This document shows positions 16,229 to 24,399 of a stretch of DNA of 48,395 nucleotides, piece by piece (the stretch's first letter is position 1; every line of letters begins with the position of its first letter). Origin of the DNA: an uncultured Amaricoccus sp. (lineage in GTDB: Bacteria > Pseudomonadota > Alphaproteobacteria > Rhodobacterales > Rhodobacteraceae); NCBI RefSeq assembly GCF_937891315.1, contig NZ_CALAGI010000046.1, positions 1-48,395 on the forward strand. The letters are read 5' to 3'. The notes beneath the pieces were generated by a model that was not told where the DNA came from, ran no database searches, and worked only from the letters and a program-made list of their open reading frames with translations. The translations under genes were made by a program, and so were the position numbers.

Positions 16229-17341
16229 CTAGGCGACCTGTTCGGCCAACGCTGGATAGTCGGTATAGCCCTTGACGCCGCCGCCATAGAAGGTGGCGCT
16301 GTCCGGGGTGGTGAGCGGCGCGTCGCGGCGCAGGCGTTCGGCGAGGTCGGGGTTTGCGATATAGGCCTTGCCGAAGGCGACGGCGTCGGCCCGGCCGCTC
16401 TCCACCGCTTCGATCGCCATGCGTCGGTCATAGCCGTTGTTGGCGATATAGACCCCGTCGAACCGGGCGCGGAGCGCGTCGATCGACGCGCCGGCGGGCA
16501 GTTCGCGGCTGCCGCCGGTGGCGCCCTCGACCATGTGCAGGAAGGCGAGGCCGTAGGGATTGATCCGGTCGATGGCGCGGGCGAATGTCTCCTGCGCGGT
16601 CTCGTCCACCACCACCGCGTTCGCCGGCGAGAAGGGGCTGAGCCGCAGGCCGACCCGGGCGCCGCCGAGCACGCCGGTCACCGCCTCGACCACCTCTTCC
16701 AGAAAGCGGGTGCGGTTTTCGATCGACCCGCCGTAGCCATCGGTCCGGTGATTGGCGCTCGGGCGCATGAACTGGTCGATGAGATAGCCGTTGGCGCCGT
16801 GGATCTCGACACCGTCGAAGCCGGCGGCGTCGGCGTTCGCAGCCGCGTGGCGATAATCCTCGAGAATGCGCGCGATGTCGGCCAGTTCCAGCGCGCGCGG
16901 CGCGGAGGTCGGGACGAATCCCGCGCCGTCGAAGGTGCGGCTGTTGGCGGTCAGCGCCGAGGGGCCGACGGGCGGCTGGCCGTTCGGTTGCAGGCTGGTG
17001 TGCGAGACGCGGCCGACATGCCAGATCTGGGCGACGATATGGCCACCCTCGGCATGGACCGCGTCGGTCACCGCCTTCCAGCCGGCGACCTGGGCGGGGC
17101 TGTGAATGCCCGGCGTCCAGGCATAGCCCTTGCCCTCGGGACTGATCTGGGTGCCCTCGGAAATGATCAGGCCGGCGCCGGCCCGCTGGCGATAATAGTC
17201 GACATGGATCGCGACCGGCGCGTCGTCCGCCGGCCGCGCCCGGTTGCGGGTGAGCGGCGCCATGACGACGCGGTTGGCGAGGCGGATCGCGCCGGCCTGG
17301 AGCGGGGTGAAAAGCTTCGGCTCGGGAGTTGGTCCGGACAT
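16229..17341 (-). CDS. nemA: Old Yellow Enzyme family alkene reductase
   Basis: This FMN- and NAD(P)H-dependent ene-reductase (370 residues) reduces activated double bonds and nitro compounds such as N-ethylmaleimide. It begins MSGPTPEPKLFTPLQAGAI, followed by LANRVVMAPLTRNRA, IISEGTQISPEGKGYAWTPG, QIWHVGRVSH, the substrate-binding HGANGYLIDQFMRPSANHRTD and YGGSIENRTRFLEEV, with C-terminal NGYDRRMAIEAV. AGGAG lies 9 bases before the ATG at 17341. It follows tetR by 69 bp on the same strand, the nemR-nemA arrangement, so electrophile-induced expression is likely. Confidence 0.93.
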   Translation of the reverse strand: MSGPTPEPKLFTPLQAGAIRLANRVVMAPLTRNRARPADDAPVAIHVDYYRQRAGAGLIISEGTQISPEGKGYAWTPGIHSPAQVAGWKAVTDAVHAEGGHIVAQIWHVGRVSHTSLQPNGQPPVGPSALTANSRTFDGAGFVPTSAPRALELADIARILEDYRHAAANADAAGFDGVEIHGANGYLIDQFMRPSANHRTDGYGGSIENRTRFLEEVVEAVTGVLGGARVGLRLSPFSPANAVVVDETAQETFARAIDRINPYGLAFLHMVEGATGGSRELPAGASIDALRARFDGVYIANNGYDRRMAIEAVESGRADAVAFGKAYIANPDLAERLRRDAPLTTPDSATFYGGGVKGYTDYPALAEQVA

Positions 17342-17410
17342 TGGGGCAGTCTCCTGGTTCGGGACCGGGCGGTCCATAAATGGGCGCGCCTCCGCGCGTT
17401 TCGGGATGGG

Positions 17411-18019
17411 TCAGTTCGGGGTTGCGATCAGCGGGGTGGCGAGGTCGAGCACGGCGTCGATCCCCGGCGGCGGCTGGCCCGCCTTGCGCAGGGTGAGCAC
17501 GCCAAGTGCCAGCGCGATCAGCGCGCGGGCGCGCGGCGCGACGGTGTCCTGCGCGTCGGTCCCGAATCCGTCATGCCCGAACCCGTCACGCCCGAGCGCG
17601 CGGGCGAAGATCGCCTCGATACGCTCGAGATGGCGCGCGCTCAACGCCGCGACCTTGGCGTCGCGTGGGCAGAGCTCGGCGATGCAATTCACCATCAGGC
17701 AGCCATGCGCGCCCGCGTCGGCGCCCGAAAGGGCGCGCATCATCCCGGGGATCGGGTCGGGGCCGCCGGCGATACCTTCGAGCGCGGCGATCCGCGCGTC
17801 GGAATAGCGTTCGAGCGCCGCGACCAGCACGCCATGCTTCGAGCCGAACGCCGCGTAGAAGCTGGAGCGGCTGATCCCCATCGCCTCGGTCAGCGCATCG
17901 AGCGAGGTCGCCTCGAAGCCCTTGGCGCGGAACATCGCGACGCCGGCCTCGATCGCGGCGTCGAGATCAAAGCCGCGCGGGCGGCCGGGTCCGGAATGTT
18001 CTGGCTGTGGCGCGGTCAT
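17411..18019 (-). CDS. TetR/AcrR family regulator, NemR-like
   Basis: This 202-residue repressor has an N-terminal helix-turn-helix (FDLDAAIEAGVAMFRAKGFE, ATSLDALTEAMGISRSSFYA, AFGSKHGVLVAALERY). The ligand domain includes GAHGCLMVNCIAELCPRD, with three Cys residues; in NemR a Cys in the equivalent GCL motif senses electrophiles and reactive chlorine. A direct repeat in the coding region gives GRDGFGHDGFGTDA, possibly a recent in-frame duplication. It precedes the alkene reductase gene (69 bp) and follows glsA (37 bp) on the same strand. It probably autoregulates the pair; the inducer is inferred only. Confidence 0.88.
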   Translation of the reverse strand: MTAPQPEHSGPGRPRGFDLDAAIEAGVAMFRAKGFEATSLDALTEAMGISRSSFYAAFGSKHGVLVAALERYSDARIAALEGIAGGPDPIPGMMRALSGADAGAHGCLMVNCIAELCPRDAKVAALSARHLERIEAIFARALGRDGFGHDGFGTDAQDTVAPRARALIALALGVLTLRKAGQPPPGIDAVLDLATPLIATPN

Positions 18020-18056
18020 GGCCTATATCTGGACCAGCCGTTCCGGAAATCAAGTG

Positions 18057-18995
18057 TCAATGACCGAAGACCGACCAGCCGGCGCGGTTGGCGAGCATTT
18101 CGAGGGCGATCGAGCCGAGGAGCGAATTGCCGGTCGCATCGAGGCCCGGCGACCAGACGGCGATCGAGGCATGACCCGGCGCGATCGCGAGAATGCCGCC
18201 GCCGACCCCGCTCTTGCCCGGCAGGCCGACGCGATAGGCAAAGTCCCCCGAGCCGTCGTAGTGACCGCAGGTCAGCATCAGCGCGTTGATCCGCCGCGCC
18301 CGGGCCGAACTGATCACCGAATGCCCGGTTACCGGATTGCGGCCGTTGTTGGCGAGAAACAGCCCCGCCTTGGCCAGTTGCCGGCAACTCATGGCCAGCG
18401 CGCAATGATGGAAATAGACGCCGAGCACATGGTCCACGGGATGTTTCAGCGTGCCGAAGGAATGCATGAAATGCGCGAGCGCACGGTTGCGGTCGCCGGT
18501 CGCCTCCTCGGACCGGGCAACGGCCTTGTCGGTGACGATGCCCTCCTCGTCGGCGAGGAAGCGCACGAAGCGCACGATCTCGGCGATCGCTTCGCGCGGG
18601 GTGTGACCGGCGAGCAGCGTGTCGGTGACGACGATGGCGCCGGCGTTGATGAAGGGATTGCGCGGAATGCCCGACTCCGCCTCGAGCTGGACGATGGAGT
18701 TGAAGGCCGAGCCGGAGGGTTCGCGCCCGACACGTCTCCAGATCGTCTCGCCGTGGCGGCCGAGGGCGAGGGTCAGCATCAGCGCCTTGGAGATGCTCTG
18801 GATCGAGAAAGGCAGTTCGGCGTCGCCGGCGAGGAAGGTCTCGCCTTCGAGCGTGACGACCGCGAGGCCGAAGCGGCGGGGATCGACGCGGGCGAGTTGC
18901 GGGATGTAGTCGGCGACCTTGCCTTCGCCGAACCGGGGTGCGAGGTCCGCGTGGATGCCCGCGACGATGGATTTGAGGTCGGGTTTCGGGGGCAT
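18057..18995 (-). CDS. glsA: Glutaminase
   Basis: GlsA hydrolyses glutamine to glutamate and ammonia (cytosolic, serine-dependent beta-lactamase-like fold). The active Ser-x-x-Lys is in PFSIQSISKALML. Conserved blocks are EPSGSAFNSIVQLE, GIPRNPFINAGAIVVTD, VYFHHCALAMSCRQLAKAGL and GLPGKSGVGGGILA. The start MPPKPDLKSIVAG at 18995 has AAGGA 7 bases upstream and gives 312 residues, the normal bacterial length. An earlier in-frame start (to 19034) adds an unlikely leader. It may form an operon with tetR-nemA, though in many genomes glsA is alone. Confidence 0.95.
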   Translation of the reverse strand: MPPKPDLKSIVAGIHADLAPRFGEGKVADYIPQLARVDPRRFGLAVVTLEGETFLAGDAELPFSIQSISKALMLTLALGRHGETIWRRVGREPSGSAFNSIVQLEAESGIPRNPFINAGAIVVTDTLLAGHTPREAIAEIVRFVRFLADEEGIVTDKAVARSEEATGDRNRALAHFMHSFGTLKHPVDHVLGVYFHHCALAMSCRQLAKAGLFLANNGRNPVTGHSVISSARARRINALMLTCGHYDGSGDFAYRVGLPGKSGVGGGILAIAPGHASIAVWSPGLDATGNSLLGSIALEMLANRAGWSVFGH

Positions 18996-19116
18996 CGGAT
19001 GTCCTTCGAAGTTGGCGGGAGAGCGTCCCGGCATTTTTCGCGGCTTTTGCGATCAGGAACGGGTGGCGCCGGGCGTCGGCGGTGATAAGGATCGTTTCTT
19101 TGTCACGGGAGCCCTC

Positions 19117-19443
19117 ATGAAGCCGACCCTGTTCGTCCTCGCGATCGTGGTGCTGACGCTGATCGGAGACTATCTCCTGAAGCTCGCTTCGGCGAGGCCG
19201 ACGCCGCTCGCCACCTGGCAGTTCGCGGCGGGGGCCGTCGTCTATGGGTCGAGCGCGGTCGGATGGGTCTATGCGATGAAGTACATGTCGCTCGCCGGGA
19301 TCGGGGTCGCCTATTCGATGCTGGTCATCATCTTCCTCGCGATCATGGGGGTGACGCTGTTCGGCGAGAAACTGGCGGCGCGCGAGATCCTCGGACTGGC
19401 TCTCGCCTGCGCCTCGCTCGGCCTGATGAGCCGGATTCACTGA
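19117..19443 (+). CDS. Small EamA/DMT-type membrane protein, 4 TM
   Basis: This 108-residue hydrophobic protein has four transmembrane helices: LFVLAIVVLTLIGDYLLKLA, WQFAAGAVVYGSSAVGWVYA, VAYSMLVIIFLAIMGVTLF and ILGLALACASLGLM. The size resembles half-DMT or SMR transporters, with FGEKLAAREILG in the position of the FxE motif that follows the third helix in EamA modules. The typical SMR Glu in helix 1 is absent, while an Asp in GDYLLK is in that helix. The start at 19117 is supported by GGGAG 5 bases upstream. Substrate unknown. It is divergent from glsA. Confidence 0.8.
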   Translation: MKPTLFVLAIVVLTLIGDYLLKLASARPTPLATWQFAAGAVVYGSSAVGWVYAMKYMSLAGIGVAYSMLVIIFLAIMGVTLFGEKLAAREILGLALACASLGLMSRIH

Positions 19444-19596
19444 AGAGCCCGCCATGGGGCCGAGCAGGTGGAAAACGGGTATTCGCCCACCGAGTGCTAA
19501 AATGCTACGCGAAAAGAGGGTAGTTCGCCATGCAACTGGCAATCAGAAGTAGAACTTGGTCCAAAGAGCGGACTGCTTGCTGTTTTATGCGTTGCG

Positions 19597-19625
19597 TTAA
19601 CCAAGAGAACGGCTAAGGGTATAGT
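19597..19625 (+). promoter_or_regulatory. Candidate promoter for the cold-shock gene
   Basis: TTAACC (19597-19602) and TATAGT (19620-19625) lie 17 bp apart. The implied transcript has a 5' leader of about 90 bases before the ATG at 19721, consistent with the long leaders of cold-shock mRNAs. Confidence 0.45.
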
Positions 19626-19720
19626 GAGCGCGTGTGTCCCCGATCTCTTGCGGCGGTCAGTTTGTCTGTGGCGTAGCCCGGTGCCGATGGTACCGATGTT
19701 AGCAATCAAAAGTTCGTAAA

Positions 19721-20242
19721 ATGCTTGTTCGCGGTCACGTGAAATGGTTCGACACCACAAAAGGCTACGGCTTCGTTGTGGCTGACGACGGCGCGGGTGA
19801 CATTCTTCTTCACGGGAACGTGCTGAGGGTGTTCGGATTTACTTCGGTGGCCGAGGGCGCCGAGATCGTGCTGCAAGTCCAGGTCACGGATCGCGGCCGG
19901 CAGGCGATCGAGGTTGTCGATATTGTCCCGGTCGCGCATCCGGCGGGCGAATCACTCGTGGTGCCGCCGCCGCCCGAAGGCGTGGCGGCCGGACCATTGA
20001 ACCCGGCGCGGGTGAAATGGTTCGATCGGGTCAAGGGCTTCGGCTTCGTGAATATCTATGGCCGGACCGAGGACGTCTTCCTGCACATGGAGACGTTGCG
20101 CCAGTACGGCTATGGCGAAGTCGTCGCCGGGGACGTGCTCGCGGTGCGTGTCACCGCCGGACCTCGCGGGCCGATGGTCTACGAAGTGCGTAGCTGGGAC
20201 TACGTGGCACGGCAACGGCTGGCCGACAATGCGGTGTCCTGA
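19721..20242 (+). CDS. Two-domain cold-shock protein
   Basis: This protein of 173 residues carries two cold-shock (OB-fold) domains that bind single-stranded RNA or DNA. Domain 1 (residues about 1-68) has HVKWFDTTKGYGFVV and GDILLHGN as RNP1/RNP2; domain 2 (about 95-165) has RVKWFDRVKGFGFVNIY and EDVFLHMETL. A Pro-rich linker (VVPPPPEGVAAGP) joins them. Two-domain CSPs of this design are common in Rhodobacterales and Rhizobiales. No strong Shine-Dalgarno is seen before the ATG, compatible with leader-controlled translation. Its stop lies 14 bases inside the next gene. Confidence 0.93.
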   Translation: MLVRGHVKWFDTTKGYGFVVADDGAGDILLHGNVLRVFGFTSVAEGAEIVLQVQVTDRGRQAIEVVDIVPVAHPAGESLVVPPPPEGVAAGPLNPARVKWFDRVKGFGFVNIYGRTEDVFLHMETLRQYGYGEVVAGDVLAVRVTAGPRGPMVYEVRSWDYVARQRLADNAVS

Positions 20243-20708
20243 ACTCTGGGCGCTGCTCCTCGCGGCGTCGCTGGCGCCGACCCTGGCCCGGGCCGAGACT
20301 TGCGCGGCCGGCGTGGTCGATTTGCGCGACGCCGACACCACCGCGCGCTTCCGGGTCGAGGTGATGGACACCGAGCCGGAGCGGGAGAAGGGGCTGATGT
20401 TCCGTGAGTCGCTGCCGAAATACGGCGGTATGCTCTTCGTCTATGAGGCGCCGCAGCCGGTGGCCTTCTGGATGGAAAACACGCTGATCCCGCTCGACAT
20501 GCTGTTCTTCGATCAGGCGGGACGGCTCACCCGCGTGCATGAGAATGCTAGGCCGCGCGACCGGACGCCGATTCCGGGCGGCGACGATATCCGCTATGTG
20601 CTGGAAGTGAACGCGGGCACGGTGAAGGCCCTCGGGATCGAGCTCGGCGCCGAGTTGCGGCATCCCGCGCTCGATCAGGCCGCCGCCGCCTGGCCCTGCG
20701 CCAAGTAG
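20229..20708 (+). CDS. DUF192 family secreted protein
   Basis: This 159-residue protein begins with a signal peptide (MRCPELWALLLAASLAPTLA, likely cleavage after ARA). The mature part has the DUF192 core: FRVEVMDTEPEREKGLMFRE, YGGMLFVYEAPQPVAFWMEN, TLIPLDMLFFD and YVLEVNAGTVKALGIELG. The family's function is unsettled; members are exported and often linked to cell-envelope or cold-shock genes. The start overlaps the CSP stop by 14 bases, so the pair is cotranslated. Confidence 0.9.
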   Translation: MRCPELWALLLAASLAPTLARAETCAAGVVDLRDADTTARFRVEVMDTEPEREKGLMFRESLPKYGGMLFVYEAPQPVAFWMENTLIPLDMLFFDQAGRLTRVHENARPRDRTPIPGGDDIRYVLEVNAGTVKALGIELGAELRHPALDQAAAAWPCAK

Positions 20709-20755
20709 CGAATTCCCTTCCCTTGGAGTTGGGCAGCGGCTAGAGCATGCGCCGT

Positions 20756-20832
20756 CGGGGCGTGGCGCAGCCTGGTAGCGCGACGGTTTTGGGTACCGTA
20801 GGTCGTAGGTTCGAATCCTATCGCCCCGACCA
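20756..20832 (+). tRNA. tRNA-Pro (anticodon UGG)
   Basis: The 77-base cloverleaf has acceptor arms CGGGGCG/CGCCCCG, a D arm with AGCCTGGTAG, anticodon stem ACGGT/ACCGT closing loop TTTGGGT (anticodon TGG), and the T arm with GGTTCGAATCC. The CCA end is encoded. It starts 47 bases after the DUF192 stop. Confidence 0.96.
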
Positions 20833-20882
20833 TTTCCCGCCGCTTCCAGCGGACGACGCGTCCGACCAGTCCGGATGTCCGA

Positions 20883-21689
20883 TCAGTCCGCCACTTGCGA
20901 CAGAAGCTCCAGCGCGGCGGCGTGGACGCGGGCGTCGCCGGCGGCGAGGACGCGGCCGCCGAGATGGGCGGGCCGGCCACGCCAGTCGGTGACGAGGCCG
21001 CCGGCGGCTTCGATCACGCCTTGCGGCCCCTGGATGTCATAGGCCTTGAGCCCCGCCTCGATCACAAGATCCACCTGGCCGAGCGCGATCAGCGCATAGC
21101 CGTAGCAATCGGTGCCGTAGCGGGTGAGTTGGACGCGGTCGCGGACCGCCTCGAAGCCCGCGCGCTCCGCCGCGGTGCCGACCTCGGGGAAGGTGGAATA
21201 GAGCACCGCGTCGGCCAGGCCGGCGCAGGCGCGGACGCGGAGCGGTCGCTCCTCGCCGGCGCGGATCATGGTCGCGCGGCCGAGGCCGCCCATGAAACGC
21301 TCGCCCACATAGGGTTGGTCGATCAGGCCGAGCACCGGACCAAGGCCGGCATCGACCGCGATCAGCGTCCCCCAGGTGGTCGCGCCGCTGATGAAGGCGC
21401 GGGTGCCGTCGATCGGATCGAGCACCCAGGTCAAGCCGGATGTTCCCGGAGTCGGGCCGAACTCCTCGCCGAGGACGCCGTCCGCCGGACGGTTGAACCG
21501 GAGATAGGTCCGCATCGCCGCCTCGGCGTCGCGGTCGGCCTGGGTCACGGGATCAAAGCCCAGCGCGGCCTTGTTGGCCGCGCGCAGGCCTGGCGTTCGG
21601 AAAAGCGGCAGCGAGCGCGCGGCGGCCACGTCGGCCAGCGCCTCGGCTGTCAGCCACAAGGCCTCCACTGCTTCCGGAGAAAGCTGCAT
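20883..21689 (-). CDS. hisN: Histidinol-phosphatase, inositol monophosphatase type
   Basis: HisN dephosphorylates histidinol phosphate, the step in histidine synthesis done in many alphaproteobacteria by an IMPase-fold enzyme. The 268-residue protein has the metal-binding motifs GVLGEEFG, WVLDPIDGTRAFISG and AYDIQGPQGVIEAAGGLVTD. Its opening MQLSPEAVEALWLTAEALAD is normal for HisN/IMPase. It converges on tRNA-Pro. A neighbouring histidine gene is absent, so inositol monophosphatase activity remains an alternative. Confidence 0.88.
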   Translation of the reverse strand: MQLSPEAVEALWLTAEALADVAAARSLPLFRTPGLRAANKAALGFDPVTQADRDAEAAMRTYLRFNRPADGVLGEEFGPTPGTSGLTWVLDPIDGTRAFISGATTWGTLIAVDAGLGPVLGLIDQPYVGERFMGGLGRATMIRAGEERPLRVRACAGLADAVLYSTFPEVGTAAERAGFEAVRDRVQLTRYGTDCYGYALIALGQVDLVIEAGLKAYDIQGPQGVIEAAGGLVTDWRGRPAHLGGRVLAAGDARVHAAALELLSQVAD

Positions 21690-21774
21690 GCTCGACTCCG
21701 CCGGCTGACAACTCTGTCCCGGCGGTGTCGATCATCCCGCCGGGCCCGTCAAGCCCCGGCGTAAGACATCGAGA

Positions 21775-22167
21775 TCAGGCGACCTCGCTGAGGACGCGGG
21801 CGAGGTCGAACAGGCGACGCCGCTGCGCTTCGGGGATCGAATAGTAGGACCGCACGAGTTCCAGTGCTTCCTTGTCGGCGAGCAGGTCGCCGCGCTGGAT
21901 GTCGCCCTGAACCATCGGCGCCTCGGCGGCGGTCTCGTCCGCGCCGAACCCTTCGAAGAAGAAGCTGATCGAAACGTCGAGCGCCTGGGCGATGTCCCAG
22001 AGACGCGACGCGCTGATCCGGTTCATCCCGGTCTCGTACTTCTGGATCTGCTGGAACTTGATGCCGACGATATCGCCAAGTTGCTGCTGCGTCATGCCAA
22101 CCATCCACCGGCGATGCCGAACGCGCCGACCGACATGAACGTCCACGGGATGCTTCATCTTACTCAT
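21775..22167 (-). CDS. XRE-family transcriptional regulator
   Basis: This 130-residue protein has an N-terminal Cro/C1-type helix-turn-helix (GRRVRHRRWMVGMTQQQLGD, IVGIKFQQIQKYETGMNRIS, LWDIAQALDVSISFFFEG) and a short C-terminal region (LLADKEALELVRSYYSIPEA) of a type found widely in Rhizobiales and Rhodobacterales. Such regulators often act globally, e.g. in stress or polysaccharide control. The start may be 22167 or the second Met at 22158. Single gene, 85 bp from hisN. Confidence 0.9.
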   Translation of the reverse strand: MSKMKHPVDVHVGRRVRHRRWMVGMTQQQLGDIVGIKFQQIQKYETGMNRISASRLWDIAQALDVSISFFFEGFGADETAAEAPMVQGDIQRGDLLADKEALELVRSYYSIPEAQRRRLFDLARVLSEVA

Positions 22168-22357
22168 CTCTCCCAGCTTACAGTGTTGCTAGAACAACTA
22201 AAGCACGAACCGTGCCAACTCTTCTAACGCAGGATGTGCGCGCCGGAAACACTCAATCAGGGGTATTTTTCGCCGAGCGACGCGGATCCTGCCACAATCA
22301 GAGGGAGAATGAGAGGGCGATTGCGAAAGCGCGAATACAACCTATCAGTGATTTGCA

Positions 22358-22384
22358 AAGGAATTCGCAAAATGCGAATTCCTT
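22358..22384 (-). terminator. Perfect 12-bp hairpin after typA
   Basis: AAGGAATTCGCA (22358-22369) pairs perfectly with TGCGAATTCCTT (22373-22384) across a 3-base loop. It starts 8 bases beyond the typA stop in the minus direction, and a short T-containing stretch follows there. It is a likely rho-independent terminator; the same DNA would also fold on the plus strand. Confidence 0.6.
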
Positions 22385-22392
22385 GCTTTGTC

Positions 22393-24213
22393 TCAGGAGG
22401 CGGCCTGACGCGACTGGCGCTTGCGCTCATGCGGGTCGAGATGGCGCTTGCGCAGCCGAATGTTGCGAGGGGTCACCTCCACCAGTTCGTCGTCCTCGAT
22501 ATAGGCGATCGCCTGTTCCAGCGTCATGCGCACCGGCGTGGTAAGGCGCACCGCCTCGTCCGTGCCGGAGGCCCGGACGTTGGTGAGCTTCTTGCCCTTG
22601 AGCGGATTTACCTCGAGGTCGTTGTCACGGCTGTGCTCGCCGAGGATCATGCCGCCATAAACCTGCTCGCCCGCGCCGATGAAGAACTTGCCGCGGTCCT
22701 CGAGATTGAAGATCGCATAGGCGACCGAAACGCCATCCTCCATCGAGATCAGAACGCCGGTCCGCCGGCCCGGGATCGGACCGCGGTAGGGCGTCCAGTC
22801 GTGGAAGACGCGGTTGAGGACGCCGGTGCCGCGCGTGTCGGTCAGGAACTCGCCATGGTAGCCGATCAGGCCGCGGCTCGGCACATGGGCGACGATCCGC
22901 GTCTTGCCGCCGGCGCCAGTGCGCATCTCGGCGAGCTCGCCCTTCCGCTGGTTGAGCTTGTCGACCACGACGCCGGAGAATTCCTCGTCGACGTCGATCG
23001 TCACCTCCTCGAGCGGCTCCAGCCGCTGGCCGCTCTCCTCGCGGAACAGCACGCGGGGGCGGGAGATCGAAAGCTCGAAGCCTTCGCGGCGCATGTTCTC
23101 GATCAGGACGCCCATCTGCAGCTCGCCCCGGCCGGAGACCTCGAAGGCTTCGCCGCCCGGGGTGTCGGCGACCTTGATCGCAACGTTGGTCTCGGCCTCG
23201 CGCAGCAGCCGCTCGCGGATCACCCGGCTCTGCACCTTGTCGCCGTCGCGGCCAGCGAGGGGCGAGTCGTTGATGCCGAAGGTGACGCTGATCGTCGGCG
23301 GGTCGATCGGTTGGGCCGGGATCGCTTCGGTGACGGAGAGATCCGCGATCGTGTCGGCCACCGTCGCCTTGGACATCCCTGCGAGGCTGACGATGTCGCC
23401 GGCCTCGGCCTCGTCGATCGTCTGACGCGAGAGGCCGCGGAAGGCGAGTACCTTCGAGACGCGGAATCGCTCGATTTCCTTGCCATCGCGGCTGAGCGCC
23501 CTGACCATCTGGCCGGTCTTGACGGCGCCGCTCTCGATCCGGCCGGTCAGCAGGCGTCCGAGAAACGGGTCCGCGGCCAGCGTGGTGGCGAGCATCGAGA
23601 AGGGTTCGCCGGCGCGGGCGAGCTGCGCCGGCGCGGGCACATGGTCGAGCACAAGCTGGTAGAGCGCGGTCAGGTCCTTGCGCGGGCCGTCGAGCTCCGC
23701 GTCCGCCCAGCCGGCGCGACCCGAGGCATAGAGCACCGGGAAGTCGAGCTGCTCCTCATTGGCATCGAGCGTAACGAAGAGGTCGAATACCTCGTTCAGA
23801 GCCCGGTCGGGTTCGGCGTCGGGCTTGTCGACCTTGTTCAGGACGACGATCGGCCGGAGGCCGAGGCGGAGCGCCTTGGTCAGCACGAATTTCGTCTGCG
23901 GCATTGGCCCTTCGGCCGCGTCGACCAGCAGCACGACGCTGTCCACCATCGAGAGGATGCGCTCGACCTCGCCGCCGAAATCGGCGTGGCCGGGCGTGTC
24001 GACGATATTGATCCGATGTCCCTGCCACTCGACCGAGGTCGCCTTGGCGAGGATGGTAATGCCACGCTCGCGTTCGAGATCGTTCGAATCCATCGCGCGC
24101 TCGACTGTCGCCTGATTGTCGCGGAACGTCCCGGACTGCTTGAGCAACTGGTCGACCAGCGTGGTCTTGCCATGGTCCACATGGGCGATGATGGCGATAT
24201 TTCTCAGATCCAT
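22393..24213 (-). CDS. typA: Ribosome-associated translational GTPase TypA/BipA
   Basis: BipA is an EF-G-like GTPase that binds 70S ribosomes and assists ribosome biogenesis and stress (cold) adaptation. In the 606-residue protein, G1 is AHVDHGKTT (residues 10-18), the switch contains RERGITILAK, G3 is DTPGHADF, and G4 is NKVDKPDA. Domain II, III and V regions follow, then the BipA-specific C-terminal domain with LRKRHLDPHERKR. The start MDLRNIAIIAHVDHG is normal; an upstream extension to 24282 is unlikely. It is flanked by the hairpin terminator and an inverted repeat upstream. Confidence 0.97.
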   Translation of the reverse strand: MDLRNIAIIAHVDHGKTTLVDQLLKQSGTFRDNQATVERAMDSNDLERERGITILAKATSVEWQGHRINIVDTPGHADFGGEVERILSMVDSVVLLVDAAEGPMPQTKFVLTKALRLGLRPIVVLNKVDKPDAEPDRALNEVFDLFVTLDANEEQLDFPVLYASGRAGWADAELDGPRKDLTALYQLVLDHVPAPAQLARAGEPFSMLATTLAADPFLGRLLTGRIESGAVKTGQMVRALSRDGKEIERFRVSKVLAFRGLSRQTIDEAEAGDIVSLAGMSKATVADTIADLSVTEAIPAQPIDPPTISVTFGINDSPLAGRDGDKVQSRVIRERLLREAETNVAIKVADTPGGEAFEVSGRGELQMGVLIENMRREGFELSISRPRVLFREESGQRLEPLEEVTIDVDEEFSGVVVDKLNQRKGELAEMRTGAGGKTRIVAHVPSRGLIGYHGEFLTDTRGTGVLNRVFHDWTPYRGPIPGRRTGVLISMEDGVSVAYAIFNLEDRGKFFIGAGEQVYGGMILGEHSRDNDLEVNPLKGKKLTNVRASGTDEAVRLTTPVRMTLEQAIAYIEDDELVEVTPRNIRLRKRHLDPHERKRQSRQAAS

Positions 24214-24329
24214 GGCGCGGGTTCCTCGGCGGGCCGTCCCGCTCTCGGCGGTGCCCTTACGGCGCGGCGCGGCGAAAGGCAACGCCGAATGGACTCGCGC
24301 CCCGGCGGGCTGAAATTGAGCGCACGCCT

Positions 24330-24365
24330 GACACGTTGAACAGTATAGATCATTCGGAACGTGTC
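24330..24365 (-). promoter_or_regulatory. Inverted repeat enclosing a -10-like element upstream of typA
   Basis: GACACGTT (24330-24337) and AACGTGTC (24358-24365) are perfect inverted arms around a 20-base spacer, which on the minus strand contains TATACT, a good -10 match. It lies 117 bases before typA and 34 bases after the corA stop. It could be an operator for typA or a terminator of corA. Confidence 0.35.
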
Positions 24366-24399
24366 GGCGCGCGGTGTGGGGACAGAGTTCCCGCGCCGA

